Shown here piece by piece: positions 21,529 through 33,700 of a stretch of DNA of 64,000 nt. The stretch comes from Cryptomeria japonica (lineage: Eukaryota > Streptophyta > Pinopsida > Cupressales > Cupressaceae): positions 609,384,677 to 609,448,676 of the forward strand of contig NC_081405.1 of the NCBI RefSeq assembly GCF_030272615.1, given 5' to 3'. Under the pieces are notes generated by a model. It made no database searches. It was not told the origin of the DNA and was given only the letters and a program-made list of their open reading frames with translations. Numbering within the stretch: position 1 is the first letter of the stretch; each line of letters begins with the position of its first letter. A program made the position numbers and the translations under genes.

Positions 21529-22520
21529 TACTGATTCATGATTTTCTCTAGGATTACTCTGAAATCTTGAAACAATACATACTGCATCATTATATCAGGT
21601 CGTGTTTGTGTCAAATATAGTAAGCCTCCAATCATAGATTTGTATCTTGTCGAATTAACAGGAGTTGAATCATCCTTCAATGTCAATTTATCAGTTGTAG
21701 TCATAGGAGTACTTACCGGTTTAGAGTTTTCCATACCAAATTTCTTCAGTAATTCCTTCAAGTACTTTGTTTGACATATGAATATACCTTTATTAGGCTG
21801 TGAAATCTGTAATCGTAAAAAGAATTTTACTTTCCCAATCATAGACATTTCAAATTCTTCCTGCATCTTATTAGCAAATTCTTTACACAATCCATCTTCT
21901 CCTACAAAAATGATGTCATCAACAAAAACTTCAATAACCAAGATGTCTTCAGTAGTCACTTTGAAATATAAGTTGTTGTCAGCATTAACTTTAGTGTAAC
22001 CAAGCTTCAAAAGATATTTGTCCAATCTAGCATACCAAGCTCTAAGAGCTTGCTTCAATCCATATAAAGCTTTCCTTAATCTGCAAACCATATCTTTATC
22101 ATTTGTCAATGAAAATCCATCAGGTTGTTCAATCTAAACTTCCTCTTCAAGATCACCATTTAGAAATGCACATTTTACATCCATTTGATATACTTTATAG
22201 TTCTTGTATGCTGTAAATACAAGAAATAATTTGACTTCCTCAATTCTAGCTACCAGTGCAAAGGTTTCATTGTAATCAATTCCCTCTTTCTGTGAATATC
22301 ATTTACACACTAATCTTTCTTTGTTTTTGATTACCTTACCATCTTCATTAAGTTTATTTCTGAATACCCATTTTGTTACAATTACATTTTTATCTTTAGG
22401 CCAGGGAACCAATGTCCATGTATTGTTCTTTTCGATTTGTTCTAATTCATCTTCCATAACTTTAATCCAATGTTTATCTTCACGTGCCTTTAATCCAATT
22501 ATTCTTTTTGATTTTTTCTA
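21529..22520 (-). pseudogene. copia reverse transcriptase domain of element E
   Basis: The 193-codon ORF 22109-21528 contains VCRLRKALYGLKQALRAWY, LVIEVFVDDIIFVG (the FVDD form of the YVDD catalytic motif), FFLRLQISQ, KYLKELLKKFGME and GGLLYLTQTRPDIM. Further upstream, with stops, come the N-terminal RT blocks (YKVYQMDVKCAFLNG near 22160). A frameshift separates it from the integrase frame and another from RNase H. RT would copy element RNA into cDNA in the cytoplasmic particle. Confidence 0.88.
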
Positions 22521-22609
22521 ATTAAACACACTTCTTCATTTTCCAATCTTTTTCCTATCATAACTCCTTGACTTATTCCCAATTATCTGAGTTTCAAAGT
22601 GATTAAGAC

Positions 22610-23656
22610 TTACATACCTGGGGCTTGTTGTTGTTCTTCAGTCACTGTGGAGTTCTCTGATGGTGTCGATGTGACTGGATCCACAATTTGTATTGGTGCA
22701 CTATGTATAGGTTCATTTCTGATCATCCCAACTACCAGTTTCGAATCCATAGATCTTGAATTTCCTCTAAAGTGTTCATCTATCTTCACATTTGCACTCT
22801 TAATAATTTTCTGCAATCTTTTATTAAAACATCTATATGCTTTGCTTATAGATGAATAACCAAGAAATATTCCTTCATCACTTCTAGGGTCAAATTTGTC
22901 AATATACTCATCTCTCCTAATGTAGCATTTGCTTCCAAATATTTTGAAGTATTTAAGAGTAGGAGTATTACTAAACCCTATTTCATAAGGTGTCTTACCA
23001 CTTTCACCTTTGATGTGAACTTTGTTAAAAGTGTAAACCATTGTATTCACTGCTTCTCTCCAATACACATGAGGTAGATTTGATTTTGATATCATACTTC
23101 TAGCTGCATCCAATATAGTCTTGTTCTTCCTTTCCACAACTCCATTTTGTTGAGGTGTCTAGGATGCTGATAGTTGTCTTCTAATTCCATTCACTTCACA
23201 AAATGTATTGAACTTAGTAGATGTAAATTCACCTCCTTGATCTAATCTTAAACATTTGATTTTCTTACCGGTTTCATTCTCTATCATTGCCTTGAACAAT
23301 TTGAATTTCCCAAAAGCTTATGATTTCTCCCTGAGAAAAGTAACCCAGCACATTCTAGAATAATCATCAATGATTAGCATAAAGTATATATCTCCCTATA
23401 GACTTCTTGTTCTTGCCGGACCACACAAGTCAATATGGATTAAATCAAGAACATTATAGGATTTCTCATAAATACTCTTAAAGCTTGTTCTAACTTTCTT
23501 TCCCATTTGACATTCCTTACGTACCAGCTTATGAGGTTTTACAATCTTAGGTAAATCCCTTACTACCTTAGATGAACCAATCTTTATAATGCAATCAAGA
23601 TTCACATGTAAGAGTCTTTTATGCCATAACCAACTTTCATCAATATGTGCAATCAA
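22610..23656 (-). pseudogene. GAG-pre-integrase and integrase of element E
   Basis: 23656-23396 carries WLWHKRLLHVNLDCI and the zinc-binding HHCC end (CQMGKKVRTSF), then DLIHIDLCGPART, the start of the catalytic core. The core is interrupted by stops near 23396-23137. It resumes with MERKNKTILDAARSMI, YWREAVNTMVYTFNK and KCYIRRDEYIDKFDPRSDEG down to 22610, typical of the copia integrase C-terminal half. All in one frame with the Gag. Integrase would insert the cDNA into the genome. Confidence 0.86.
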
Positions 23657-24112
23657 TCATGTCTTTTCATTGTTATTCGAATGAAAGATAATACCTCTAG
23701 TCTTATTACCGGTTGCAATCTCTCTACTAGTTCTATTCATGATTTTGTATTTACCATTCTTGAATTGTAACTGAAATGCCTTTTCAACTAATTGACCAAC
23801 ACTCAAAATATTATGCTTCAAACCTTCAACATAATAAACATTGTCAGTATTATGCTTACCATAAAAAGATATAGTACCTTTTCCTTTGATAAAACAAGCT
23901 TTGTCATCCCCAAATCTTAATAGACCTTCATTGTATTCCTGAAAAGATAAGAATTTACTTTTATCACCAGTCATATGATGTGAACATCTAGAATCTATAA
24001 TCCATTCATCATTTTCTTTAATTATAGCTGCCAGGGCATGTTCTACTGGTGGAATAGTAGGTGTCAGTTGATCTTCTGTTATTACAACAAAAGCCCATCC
24101 ATTATCTATCAA
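23657..24112 (-). pseudogene. copia aspartic protease of element E
   Basis: Minus-strand frame with EWIIDSRCSHHMTGDKSKF, the protease active site in which the usual DSG is DSR, so the glycine next to the catalytic Asp is replaced. Downstream FGDDKACFIKGKGTISF and VYYVEGLKHNILSVGQL are the standard copia blocks leading into the pre-integrase domain. It would cleave the polyprotein during particle maturation; the G to R change probably inactivates it. Confidence 0.85.
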
Positions 24113-24184
24113 TTCTTCATCAAAATCATCAGTAACTCCTTCATCAACATATTAACATGATTTGTCTCTATTCTTCTTAAATCT

Positions 24185-25126
24185 GTATCTCTAATATTCA
24201 GGCTTAGTCTTATATGTTCTTTTATCTTCTTCTCTTAATCTTGCATGTCTATCAGGACATCTAGATGCCATATGACCAAATTTATTGTTGTTAAAACATA
24301 TAAATGGTTCTTTACCTTCATACTTACTACAAATAGGACCTTTAGGCATTTTCCTTGCAAAGAGTGCTTCAAGTTCTTCCAGTTCTTCATTTTGCCTTCT
24401 TGTATCTTCAAGTTCTCTTGCATAAAGTGCTTTCCAATCAGATTTATCAGATGATAATGATGATGATGCAGATGATGATGCTTTGAAGACTAAATCTATC
24501 TTAATTGTAGTAATAAGACCAAATTCCTCAAGCTCAGATGCTGAAAGTTTTCCAACCAGGGTATCTCTAGATACTGATGTATTAGGCATTGTTGTCAACT
24601 CATTAATAGCAGTTACTTTCATTTTTTATGCCGGTAGCAATGCTTTCAAAACTTTAGAAACAATTTCATCTCCACTTAAGGGACCTCTATAGCATTGTAT
24701 TCCCAAAACAATTTCATTAACCCTTTCCATAAAAGAAAAAATTCTTTCATCTTCTTCCATTTTCATATTTTCATGCCTGACCTGGAAGCATTCCAGTTTT
24801 GCAATGTTGACAATGGTATCTCCTTTATTTAATGTCTCCAATTTATCCCAAATAGTTTTAGCAGTAGATCGGTTTGATAATCCCATGATTTGTTGATCTG
24901 ACAAGGTGCTCAAGAGTGCTTCTCTTTCTTTGCAATCATTCTCTTGATCCTTACCCAATGTTGGTGGATTAGGTTGATTTGGTGTAGGACCAACATAGCC
25001 ATTCTTTGTAACATCCCATATGTCTCTTCCAATGTAGTTCAGATGTCTCTCCATTCTAATCTTCCATATACCATAGTTAGTTCCATCAAGTTTTGGACTG
25101 TCCTTCCTGAAAAAGTTAGTTTCCAT
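24185..25126 (-). pseudogene. copia Gag of element E
   Basis: ATG 25126 follows the PBS by 45 bp. The frame gives METNFFRKDSPKLDGTNYG, then an IWDKLETLNKGD helix block of the copia gag family (UBN2), ending PLSGDEIVSKVLKALLPA before a stop at 24626. After it come a Ser-rich segment and a degraded zinc knuckle CFNNNKFGHMASRC (second Cys lost). Gag would form the particle shell and bind element RNA. The gag of element C is a close relative. Confidence 0.85.
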
Positions 25127-25170
25127 AGAATCTCCTCAAGTTGTTAAACTTCTGCAAAAAGAGGACTTAG

Positions 25171-25181
25171 CTCTGATACCA
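25171..25181 (-). other. primer binding site of element E
   Basis: Minus strand TGGTATCAGAG, the initiator-Met tRNA complement usual for copia, next to the 5' LTR. Confidence 0.85.
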
Positions 25182-25183
25182 AT

Positions 25184-26262
25184 TTTTAGGACCCAGAGGC
25201 AACTGAGAGGGGGGGTGAATCAGTTGTCAATTAATTTTAACCCAATTATAACTTAATCAAACTTGATACTTAATACCGATAAACCAAACCTAATGTTAGT
25301 TGATAGATTAGCAGTTAACATTAATACCGGTGAAACTCGGTGCATAATACAGAAAGAGAAACAACATACACAACACATAACACAAATATTTCTGTATGGA
25401 AACCTTGTAAGGGGAAAACCATGGTTGGAAACCTTACACACAGATAGATGATACTACTACAGATAGTATGTGTATACAAATGGGGTCTGCACATGCAAAA
25501 AGGCCAACTTCCTAGAGCTCACTGCTCAATCACAAAATAGGAGTCACACTGACTACAATTGGATGATTAAATCCAATGATAATGTACTACTCAAAGTAGC
25601 ATCTCCAATGCTGGATTCAGTACCCATTAAGCTCTGATAATCACTTTCAAACCTTCCTTGAACCTTCTCTATGTTCCTCTCATATGATTTTCAATATTTT
25701 CACATACCATGTTACAATACCATAACCATATATTGTCTCTCTATCTTTTTCTTCCTTACATCATCTCACAAATGAGATCTTACATATACACCAAAACCTA
25801 AGACCAAATGTGTAGGTTGGCTAATTAAGAATATTATAATTAAATCAATTACACATAAGTCAATATGCAATGTGTCATGTCGGCTTGATACAATTACAAC
25901 AATATCCAATTGATTAAATCATCTCCATAACATGTCATGCTGATCTGGAATAGATAATGCATGGGAGTCCATAACCTAGACAAATTTGCCAATAACAACA
26001 AATATGTCAACTCGATTAGACCAATAACCAAAATACCAAAACCAAGTGTTCAAACCATGTCTTCAACATAATCAAGTGATCTCTAGATGATAACAAGTCA
26101 TCCTTAGTGTCGATGAACAATATAACCTATCATTGAATGATATACTGGTGACTGTGAATAATTCACTGAACTTTCCAGTGAACATAATGTGCCAGAAGGA
26201 TAAGTGTTGATAAGTGTTGACATCAATGACAAAACCAATGTAGCACATCCATAATACCAATA
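25184..26262 (-). repeat. 5' LTR of element E
   Basis: 1,079 bp; plus-strand ends TTTTAGGACCC (first G mutated to T) and CCAATA (CA mutated to TA). Same family as 19560-20596. The terminal mutations agree with its age. Confidence 0.88.
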
Positions 26263-26267
26263 GTTCT
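26263..26267. repeat. target site duplication of element E, right copy
   Basis: GTTCT, identical to 19555-19559; element D sequence resumes here. Confidence 0.88.
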
Positions 26268-26359
26268 CCCCTTGTGTACAACATATGCTCCAAGAGTCAA
26301 AATATGTATAGTTCTAAACTCCCCCTAAACCACAAATATCCATACACATTTAAGTGCAG

Positions 26360-26935
26360 AAAGTTGGTGGGACAAGTCCTAACTTTTGTCTTAGATACTC
26401 AGATATGTTTACTGGTAAAGGTTTTGTGAAGATATCAATAACTTGTTCACTTGTTGGGACATATTCTACCTTTCCTTATTTCTCCACAACCTTCTCCCTG
26501 AGAAAATGGTATTTGATGGCAATGTACTTTGTCCTTGAGTGCATTACTTGATTCTTTGATATGTTGATTGTGCTTGATATATCACATCAAATAGGAATAG
26601 GGTCAAATATTTCTACTTGAATGTCCTTGAGGGTCTACTTCATCCATAACACCTGAGAACAACATGTAGTGGCAACAATATACTCTGCCTAAGCAATAGA
26701 TAATGAGATTGAATCCTTCTTCTTATTGTGCCATGAAACCAACCAGTTACCTAAAAAGAATGCTCCACCACTTGTGCTTTTTCGGTCAACAATGCACCTT
26801 GCCCAATCAACATCATTGTAAGCTTGTAAAGTGAAATCTCCTTGCTTTGGATAGCATAATCCATAATTAAGTATTCCTTGTAGGTACTTGAAGATCCTTC
26901 TAACTGCATTCACATGTGACTATTTAGGTGCAACT
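26360..26935 (-). pseudogene. copia RNase H of element D
   Basis: ORF 26913-26689 gives MNAVRRIFKYLQGILNYGLC, DVDWARCIVDRKSTSG and FFLGNWLVSWHNKKKDS. After a stop it continues AEYIVATTCCSQVLWMK and SKNQVMHSRTKYIAIKYHF down to about 26360, ending near LGLVPPTFCT. Same block order as in element E but clearly a different family. Several stops. Confidence 0.84.
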
Positions 26936-27700
26936 TGAAATCTTGCCACCATACATACTGTCTGCACTATATCTGATCTTCAGGTAGTAAGATATAACAT
27001 ACTACCAATCATAGATCTATGCAGGGTCTGATCCAATTCTGGTGACTCATCAACCTTGCTCAATTTGCATCCGGTCACCATGGGGTTACTTACCAATTTG
27101 TTGTCCTCCATCTGAAACTTCTTCAACATATCTCTGGCATACTTGGTTTGAAAGATAAATATTCCTTTATCTTGCTATGAAATTTGCAAACCAAGAAAAT
27201 ATGACAACTCTCCAAGAACTGATATCTCAAACTCTGATTACATCTGGTCAGCAAAATCTTTACACAAGGTATCCTTATTGCCTCCAAATATTATATCATC
27301 CACATACACAACAACAATAATCATGTGATGTCCATCGGCTTTGATGTACAAATTACTATCTGCATTTCTCTTTCTGAAACCTTTCTCCCAAAGATACTTA
27401 TCTAACCTTGAATACCATGCTCTTGGAGCCTGGTTAAAACCATGCAATGCCTTCTTCAATCGGCACACAAAATTTTCATCATCATGCAACATAAAACCTT
27501 CTTATTCTATGAAGACTTCTTCTTCCAAATTACCATTCAAAAAGGAAGATTTAACGTTCATTTGATATACCTTGTATCCTTTGTAGGCAGAGCATGCTTA
27601 GAACATTCTAATAGACTCAAGTCTTACAACCAGTGCAAATGTTTCTTCAAAATAAATTCCTTCTACTTGAGAATAGTCTTTTCACACTAATCTTGCTTTA
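26936..27700 (-). pseudogene. copia reverse transcriptase of element D
   Basis: ORF 27492-27238 holds FVCRLKKALHGFNQAPRAWY and VVVYVDDIIFGGN, with the catalytic YVDD intact. With stops it continues FEISVLGELSYFLGLQIS, KYARDMLKKFQMED and MIGSMLYLTT to about 26936. Upstream the frame from 27690 has the start of the palm. About 60% identical by eye to E's RT, so D and E are different copia families. Confidence 0.85.
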
Positions 27701-27849
27701 TGCCTGACAATCTTACCTTCTTCATTAATATTGTTCTGGTAGACCCATTTAGTACCAATGACGTTCTTATCTATTGGTCTAGGAACCAACTCCCAAGTCT
27801 TATTCTTTTCAATTTGCTATAGGTCTTCTTCTAGTGCATCCATCCATTT

Positions 27850-28800
27850 CTCACTTTTGCTAGCCTCATTAAATTTTTTGGGTTCCATTTCAGTCATGAA
27901 GCAAAAATTCACTTCATTGTTTCATGCAAGTCTTCTAATCTGCACACCATCATTTTTATTTCCTATAATCTACTCTTTCGGATGATTTTTCAGTACATAT
28001 CTATTAGGGGTCTTGTTGGGTGTCTCTTCTTGTTCATCATCATCACAAGAGTTATCATACCAGTTTACTTGTGTTTGTCTGCCTTTATTAAAGCCTTCAT
28101 AAAATCTTAATGCACACTCTCAATGACTCTTCTCAATCTTTTGTTGTAGCATTTGTAGGCCTTGTTGTGAGTTGAGTAATCCAAGAAAATACCTTCCTCA
28201 CTCCTAGAATCAAAACCACCTAAACCATATTCATCTCTCTTGATGAATCATTTACTTTCAAACACTTTGAAGTGTTTGAGTGATGGCTTTTGGTCATACC
28301 ACAATTTATAGGGTGTCCTATTTACTCTCAATTGAACCCGATTCAATGTATATATAATAGTATGAAATGCTTCCTTCTAGTATATATCTGGTATGCTTTC
28401 CTTATTTAACATTGTTCTTGCCATCTCCTTCATTGTCCGGTTTTTCTTGTCTACAACACCATTTTGTTGTGAAGCCTTTCTCATATGCTTGTGATTTGTC
28501 ATGTAGAAAGGTGACCCATGTCATTCTTTAAAAACCATCAATGAACAACATGAAGTATCTTTCACTGGCTAAAGCTCTTGTTTTGGTTGGTCCACATAGA
28601 TCAATATGCACAAGTTCTAAGGGCCTTGAGGTATTATTTTCTTTGGTCTTGAAGGTCACCTTAGTTTGCTGAACTCTTAGACATTCATCACAAAAGGTGC
28701 TTGCCAGTTTGATTATCTGTGGTATATGTCTCATATAGCCTTTCTTCCTCACCTTAAACAAATTATCAAAGTTTATATTTCCTAATCTTCTACGCAACAA
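27850..28800 (-). pseudogene. GAG-pre-integrase and integrase of element D
   Basis: ORF 28800-28528 carries a LRRRLGNINFDNLF start, CDECLRVQQTKVTF (the zinc-binding end) and LVHIDLCGPTKTRAL, the opening of the integrase core. From 28527 to 27850 the core and C-terminal part are recognisable only in pieces across frames, with many stops. It is the most decayed portion of D. Confidence 0.75.
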
Positions 28801-28968
28801 CCAACTCTCATATACTTATCCCTTCAGGAATTAGGACTCAAACCATTCTTTAAGGTTGTATACATTTCCATTTGTCCTTTTTCCTTCTGCAACAATCTAT
28901 CTAGTACTCTCCTTTCTTATCTAACAACTGATAGAGTCAAAAGTGAACTTGTATCCTTTGTCAAACAT

Positions 28969-29259
28969 CTAACTCACACTCAAGAAATTATGTTTTAGGA
29001 TTTCCACATAGTAAACATCATGTTCTTTTAATTTTCCATCTATGTTCAGGGTTCCTTTTCCTCTTATCCCGATGGAAGAGTTGTCTCCAAACCGCACCGA
29101 ACCTCCATTCCAATCTTCAAACTTGATGAATTTATTTTTGTCTCTGGCCATTTGATTGGAACAACCACTGTCAACTACCCATAAATTTCTTATTTCCACA
29201 TGCAAGGTAGTCAGGACTATCAGACTTGACTCAACCATATTATTATCCTTTTCTATCAA
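28969..29259 (-). pseudogene. copia aspartic protease of element D
   Basis: 96-codon frame with LWVVDSGCSNQMARDKNKF, the copia protease active site with DSG intact, followed by VRFGDNSSIGIRGKGTLNI and VYYVEILKHNFLSVS. To the left it runs with stops into the pre-integrase domain. The stretch from 29260 to 29402 is D sequence up to the solo LTR. Confidence 0.85.
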
Positions 29260-29397
29260 AATTGTTTGGCTTCCTTCTCCTTTCCTACAACACCTTTCTA
29301 CTTTGGTTTTTATTCCAATTTCTGACCTGGTACTACCATCTTTTTCTTAGATATGGTGAGCTTGCAATTTTTTCAATGTGACAAAAACTTTTATAAT

Positions 29398-29402
29398 GAT
29401 AG
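29398..29402. repeat. target site duplication of the solo LTR, left copy
   Basis: GATAG, identical to 30460-30464. Confidence 0.88.
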
Positions 29403-30459
29403 TGTTAGGTCCCAGAGATAACTGAGAGGGGGGGTGAATCAGTTATCTAATAAATTCAAACCAAAAACCACTTAACCAAATTAATGCTTAATATCGGTAA
29501 ACTAGTTTAATATGCTGGTAGACATATCTAACAGTTAATTGCTATACCAGTAAGGATTAGTGCATGAAACATAAAGAAAAAGTCATCCACAACACATAAA
29601 ACCAATATTTGTATGTGGAAACCCTGTAAGGGGAAAAACCATGTTGGGAAACCTTACCCACAATCAGATGATACTACTGCAGATAGTAAGTGTACATAAA
29701 TGTGGTCTGCACAGGGAGAAAGACCAAGTGCCTAGAGCTCACTGCTCAATCACAAAATGGGAGTCACACTGACTATAGTTGGATGGTTAAATCCAATAAT
29801 AATGTACTGCACAAAATAGCATCTTCATATGCTGGATTCAGTACCAATGTAGTTTTGATTGTCTTCACAAAACCCTCCTTCAATCTTCAAATGATGTCTG
29901 CGTGTATGGCTCTGCTTATTCTCGCATATACCTTCACACAATCGTTTTTCGCATTCCCCATTAGATCTTACAAATAAGATCTTACATTTATACCATAACC
30001 TAAGACCAATTTTAGTAGGTCGGTTCTACAAGATATTACAATAAAAACATTTTACAAACAAAACAATATCTGATGCAATAACCGATTGAACATGTCGGCT
30101 TAATGTATTTACAACAATAATTAAGCATCTCCAAAGCATGTCATGCTGATCTAGAAAAGATAAACCTGCCAGTGTAACCTGGACCTATTTGCCGGTAACA
30201 GCAAATATGCAAATGCTAATGTAACAATAAACAAAACTCCAAAACAAAGTGTCCACATGATGTCTTCAACATAACCAAGTGTTTTCCATATTATTCCAAG
30301 TACTGGTGATCATTATATCTTGCTGGTGTACCAGATACCGGTGACTGTGCATGAGTCACTTGCTTGCCAATGAATGTTGTTGATTCTCCAAAGTGCCAAA
30401 GTTGATAAGTGTTTAGTAGGTGTTGACATCAATGACAAAACCATACCAAAATACCAACA
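29403..30459 (-). mobile_element. solo LTR of an E-related copia family inside D
   Basis: 1,057 bp, plus-strand ends TGTTAGGTCCC and ACCAACA, minus orientation, flanked by perfect 5-bp duplications GATAG. It aligns along its length to the LTRs of E but is clearly more diverged from them than they are from each other. No internal sequence, PBS or PPT adjoins it. This is the product expected from recombination between the two LTRs of one inserted element. Confidence 0.9.
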
Positions 30460-31018
30460 GATAGCATTCAATATTTGCAGTAAATGATGAATTTGAAAAA
30501 TTATTGTGAGGTACCAACATATTTCTTCTACATTCATAACTCCTATGACCATACTTACTACAATGATAACAAAAAACATTCATATCTCATATTGAAACAA
30601 ATAGATTTCTACTTACAAAACTACTAGGGGGCTTACACATCAAACTACAATCAGCAATTCTATGTCCAAACTTATTACATCGGTAATAGTAACCAAGCAA
30701 TTTGGGTGCATACCACTCTTGTCTCTTTGGACCAACATACCTTTGTCTCACCAGGTGTCTTCTTCTCACATTATTGACTTTAGTTAACCCTTAATCATCA
30801 ACCTTAGTCTTTCCTTTAGGATCTACATTCTAGTACAATGAGTGAGCCTTCTGGTTCAAGGTTTGAGCATTCTGATTCACAAGCTGATTTCTTGTAGCTT
30901 CAATATAGGTCTTCTTCTCAGTATCTTTGTTGACTGTAAAGGTTTGTTTTTCTTTACTTTCACTTGAAGAAGTAAATTGTATCTCCTTGCAAGATGAGTC
31001 TTTGTTGTTGGAACTCTG
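30460..31018 (-). pseudogene. Gag C-terminal part with two zinc knuckles, element D
   Basis: Continuation of D's Gag after the break by element C. Minus strand first gives a Lys/Ser/Asn-rich linker (31018-30830). Then comes ORF 30769-30587 with RCNKFGHRIADC (first Cys of the knuckle lost to Tyr), and then in another frame near 30560 an intact CCHC knuckle CYHCSKYGHRSYEC. The protease follows at 29259 beyond the solo LTR. Zinc knuckles bind element RNA for packaging. Confidence 0.8.
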
Positions 31019-32021
31019 TGTTGGCAATTTATTGAATTTGGTTATGTTGTCATTTATGTCAACACTATATCCCAGTTGGAGACTATCTTGGTTGGATCTA
31101 TCCCAGTTAGTCTTGGTGATCTTCTTGGTTTCAACAGTGATTTTGATATGGTATGATCAAAGCTCTGGATTCAGTTTTAGATGCTTATTATCATTAGTTA
31201 CATACTTTCTATATACTATTTTTTCATGATTTGGTGCTTTCTCTATTATCACTTTTGGTATTTACCAGTATCAGCTAGTTTTTGGCTTTACCGACTTGGC
31301 TCTAGCTATCTCGGTTAGCTTTATCGGTATGCATTATTTGGTGAATTGGTCAGAGGACTTTGGGTCCAACTTATGGAATCAGTTTCTATCATGTTGAAGG
31401 TGTTTCTTTATTGTGTCCCAAGCATTTGGTGACTTTGCATTAGATGGCATGTTGTTATGATGGTCCTATTTGGATCCAGTTAAACTTTTTCTTATTTCAC
31501 TGAGGGTTTCTACCGGTTGGTGAAGCGTGTTGGATTTTGGTCTTAGCAGAATCTTTGGCATATATAATTGTTTGGTTACTTGAATTTAGCTCCATTCTAT
31601 GTAAGGTAAATCATAATATCGGTCTGGTGGTATTGTGTGATGTAATTTTTATAATTATGGGTTTATGGGTTTAGGGTTTAGCCAAGCTTGTCAATAAGGT
31701 TGATGATCTATATTTATAAGTGACTTTTTCATGAGATCAATATAGGAAGGTTTTTTAGGATGGTTATGTCTACATTATAAGAGAAAGGATAATGTGTGAA
31801 TAAAGTCATATATTCAAGTGAAGGTTGGAATGGTTTTCTATTATAGAGCAGACATCGGTGCTTAACTGGAATGGTATCAAGCATTAGTAGATGCTACTTT
31901 CATAGTTCATTTCTTTCCAGCTTGTAGTCTAATGTTTATGTAAGTCAATAAGACTTCCCATTGTGATGATCAGTGCACTCTAGCCTATTAGCATTTTTGC
32001 AAGTGCAAACCCCATTGTAAT
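31019..32021 (+). repeat. 5' LTR of element C, first part
   Basis: Begins TGTTGGCAATTTATTG, like the 3' LTR start TGTTGGCAATATGCTGG. It is interrupted by element B after ...gcaaaccccattgtaat and continues at 44559 or 44564. Relative to the 3' LTR it has an extra segment of about 35 bp near 31080. Confidence 0.87.
32017..32021. repeat. target site duplication of element B, left copy
   Basis: GTAAT, identical to 44559-44563. The intact site in C's 3' LTR reads cattgtaattgttca near 49340, which confirms it. Confidence 0.9.
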
Positions 32022-33681
32022 TGTACTGTCGTAAATTGTACACCCTTGCTAGGGTAGTACAATTTCACACTTAGGTTAGTACCTGCCTTAGTGTGTCTTC
32101 AATCTTGCATTTCTAATTCCCCTTTAAGAATTTAACTAATTAATTTAATTAAATCTAAGGTCTTGTCTCATCACTTTACACACTAAAAAATAGGGCCCTT
32201 TACCCTAAGCATGGGACTTTTCATATTATTCCTCCAATGAATCATTTAATCATAAACCCTAATTATGTCTTATTTCAACCATTTAGGCTCGATTTCGCAT
32301 ATCAAAACACCTCATTTAATTAATCATCCTGCTAGAGTAAGGATGGGTGGGAGAGATAGTTCTTTGCTATAACTTTGGGATGCGCTCTACTATCATCATA
32401 TCTAGCGGCCTTGAAAATTCAGTGAAAAGTTGGTCACACTAGCACAAGAATGCACATGGTCCACGACTTTTTTTCCTAAAATTTCGAGAGCATAATCCTA
32501 TGATATTATAATGCTTAACCCAAAAATATCAGTAGGAAATTCAAATCTTAGGTCGGCCTAAACATGAAATTAAGATCTAGGTTTTCATACTTAAGACCTC
32601 TCTTTCTTCATTTGAAGGGGTCTTCTTCAAAGAATCTAAGAGCAGGTTTTTGGAGTATTAGAGCCTTCTTTGTAGTGAAAGAGTAGATCTTTGAATTCTT
32701 CAACAACATCCAACATTCATCCATCAAACATTCATCAAGCATCATTTTATCAATTGGGGGCTTTTGAAGATGTAGAAGAACAATAGGAGATCATCGACTG
32801 ATGATTGGCTTGTATCTCTCCCTTGGGGTTGGGTATGGTTTCTTGTTGTTTTTCAAATCTTTGCATAAGCTTCATTTTTATTCATATGCATGCTTTAGAT
32901 CACTTTGCATTATGGATTTAGAGCATTTACTTTGTCAATTATAAGCAATTAGGGTTTACTCTTTAGGGTTGCTCTAGTTTATTTACTTTCATTCTTAGGA
33001 TCTTGCATATACACAAGGCTCTTGCACACATATTTTTAGTATATTATCAGCTATTCGTGGAGGTGGAAATCACCAAAATGGGGGTTTTACAAGGGAAAAA
33101 CCCTATATAGCCACCCCAAACCTTCCCTTTTCAGCTTGCAGGTGTAGAAACAGGAATATGGAAGTAGGTTCAGGTCTGGAACAGGCATCTACATCACTCA
33201 GAAACTTCAGAAGTGTAGAAACCTTGTCAAAGATATGGGTATGGTTCCTTGGTCCTACCCTCTATCAGTAGGACTTGGTAGAAAATCAATTCACATGTCT
33301 TAGAATCCCTCCTCATAGTTATAGCTCCAGAATTCTAGAATCAAGATAGTAGAATGGCACCCTGGTTCTAGATATTTCTACTCAAATTTTAGACATAGGT
33401 GCACCTCGAATTTTGTCTTCTGATCTATACTTTTCAATAGTGTATCAATTGTTCTTTGATCTGCATTCTCAGATTAGGATTTGTTTGCTTACTTGTTTTC
33501 TAGGTTAGATTGCATTTTGCATCATTCCTCTCTCTCATTTATAGAAAAGCAATAGAAAACCCAAGAGGTAATCCACAAATATCTCTTTCTCATAAGTAGT
33601 TAATGTGTGTTACCTCCCTAGGCTCTTTCGTATTCCATGAGTGTGTAGGAGAGTGGGATTAGGGTTTCCATACTTAGTCTC
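32022..33681 (+). repeat. 5' LTR of element B, 3' end deleted
   Basis: Starts TGTACTGTCG. It follows the 3' LTR until tacttagtctc at 33681, then jumps directly to sequence matching the last bases before the Gag start in element A. Against A and against its own 3' LTR, about 17 bp of LTR end, the PBS and about 150 bp of leader are missing. It has a local insertion near 32310-32370 and one unit of the LTR minisatellite near 33230. Confidence 0.87.
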
Positions 33682-33700
33682 ATGCAAATTTCATCTCAAA

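Larger units (their letters stand above)
19560..26262 (-). mobile_element. element E: Ty1/copia element nested in D
   Basis: 6,703 bp, minus strand, with LTRs 25184-26262 (5') and 19560-20596 (3') and perfect TSD GTTCT. Internal region has PBS, Gag, protease, GAG-pre-integrase, integrase, RT, RNase H and PPT. From the Gag ATG at 25126 down to 22610 everything is one reading frame apart from stops, which suggests a single gag-pol ORF in the ancestor. An ungapped 420-bp LTR stretch (19801-20220 against 25451-25870) has about 30 differences, about 7%. It entered D after D had inserted. Confidence 0.92.

Noticed and set aside
25171-25181. tggtatcagag strings as possible tRNA genes
   Set aside because: They are primer binding sites next to LTR ends; no cloverleaf sequence surrounds them.
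19560-30459. Tandem array of LTR-internal-LTR-internal-LTR sharing the middle LTR
   Set aside because: The exact TSDs GTTCT around 19560-26262 and GATAG around 29403-30459 show one nested element plus one solo LTR instead.
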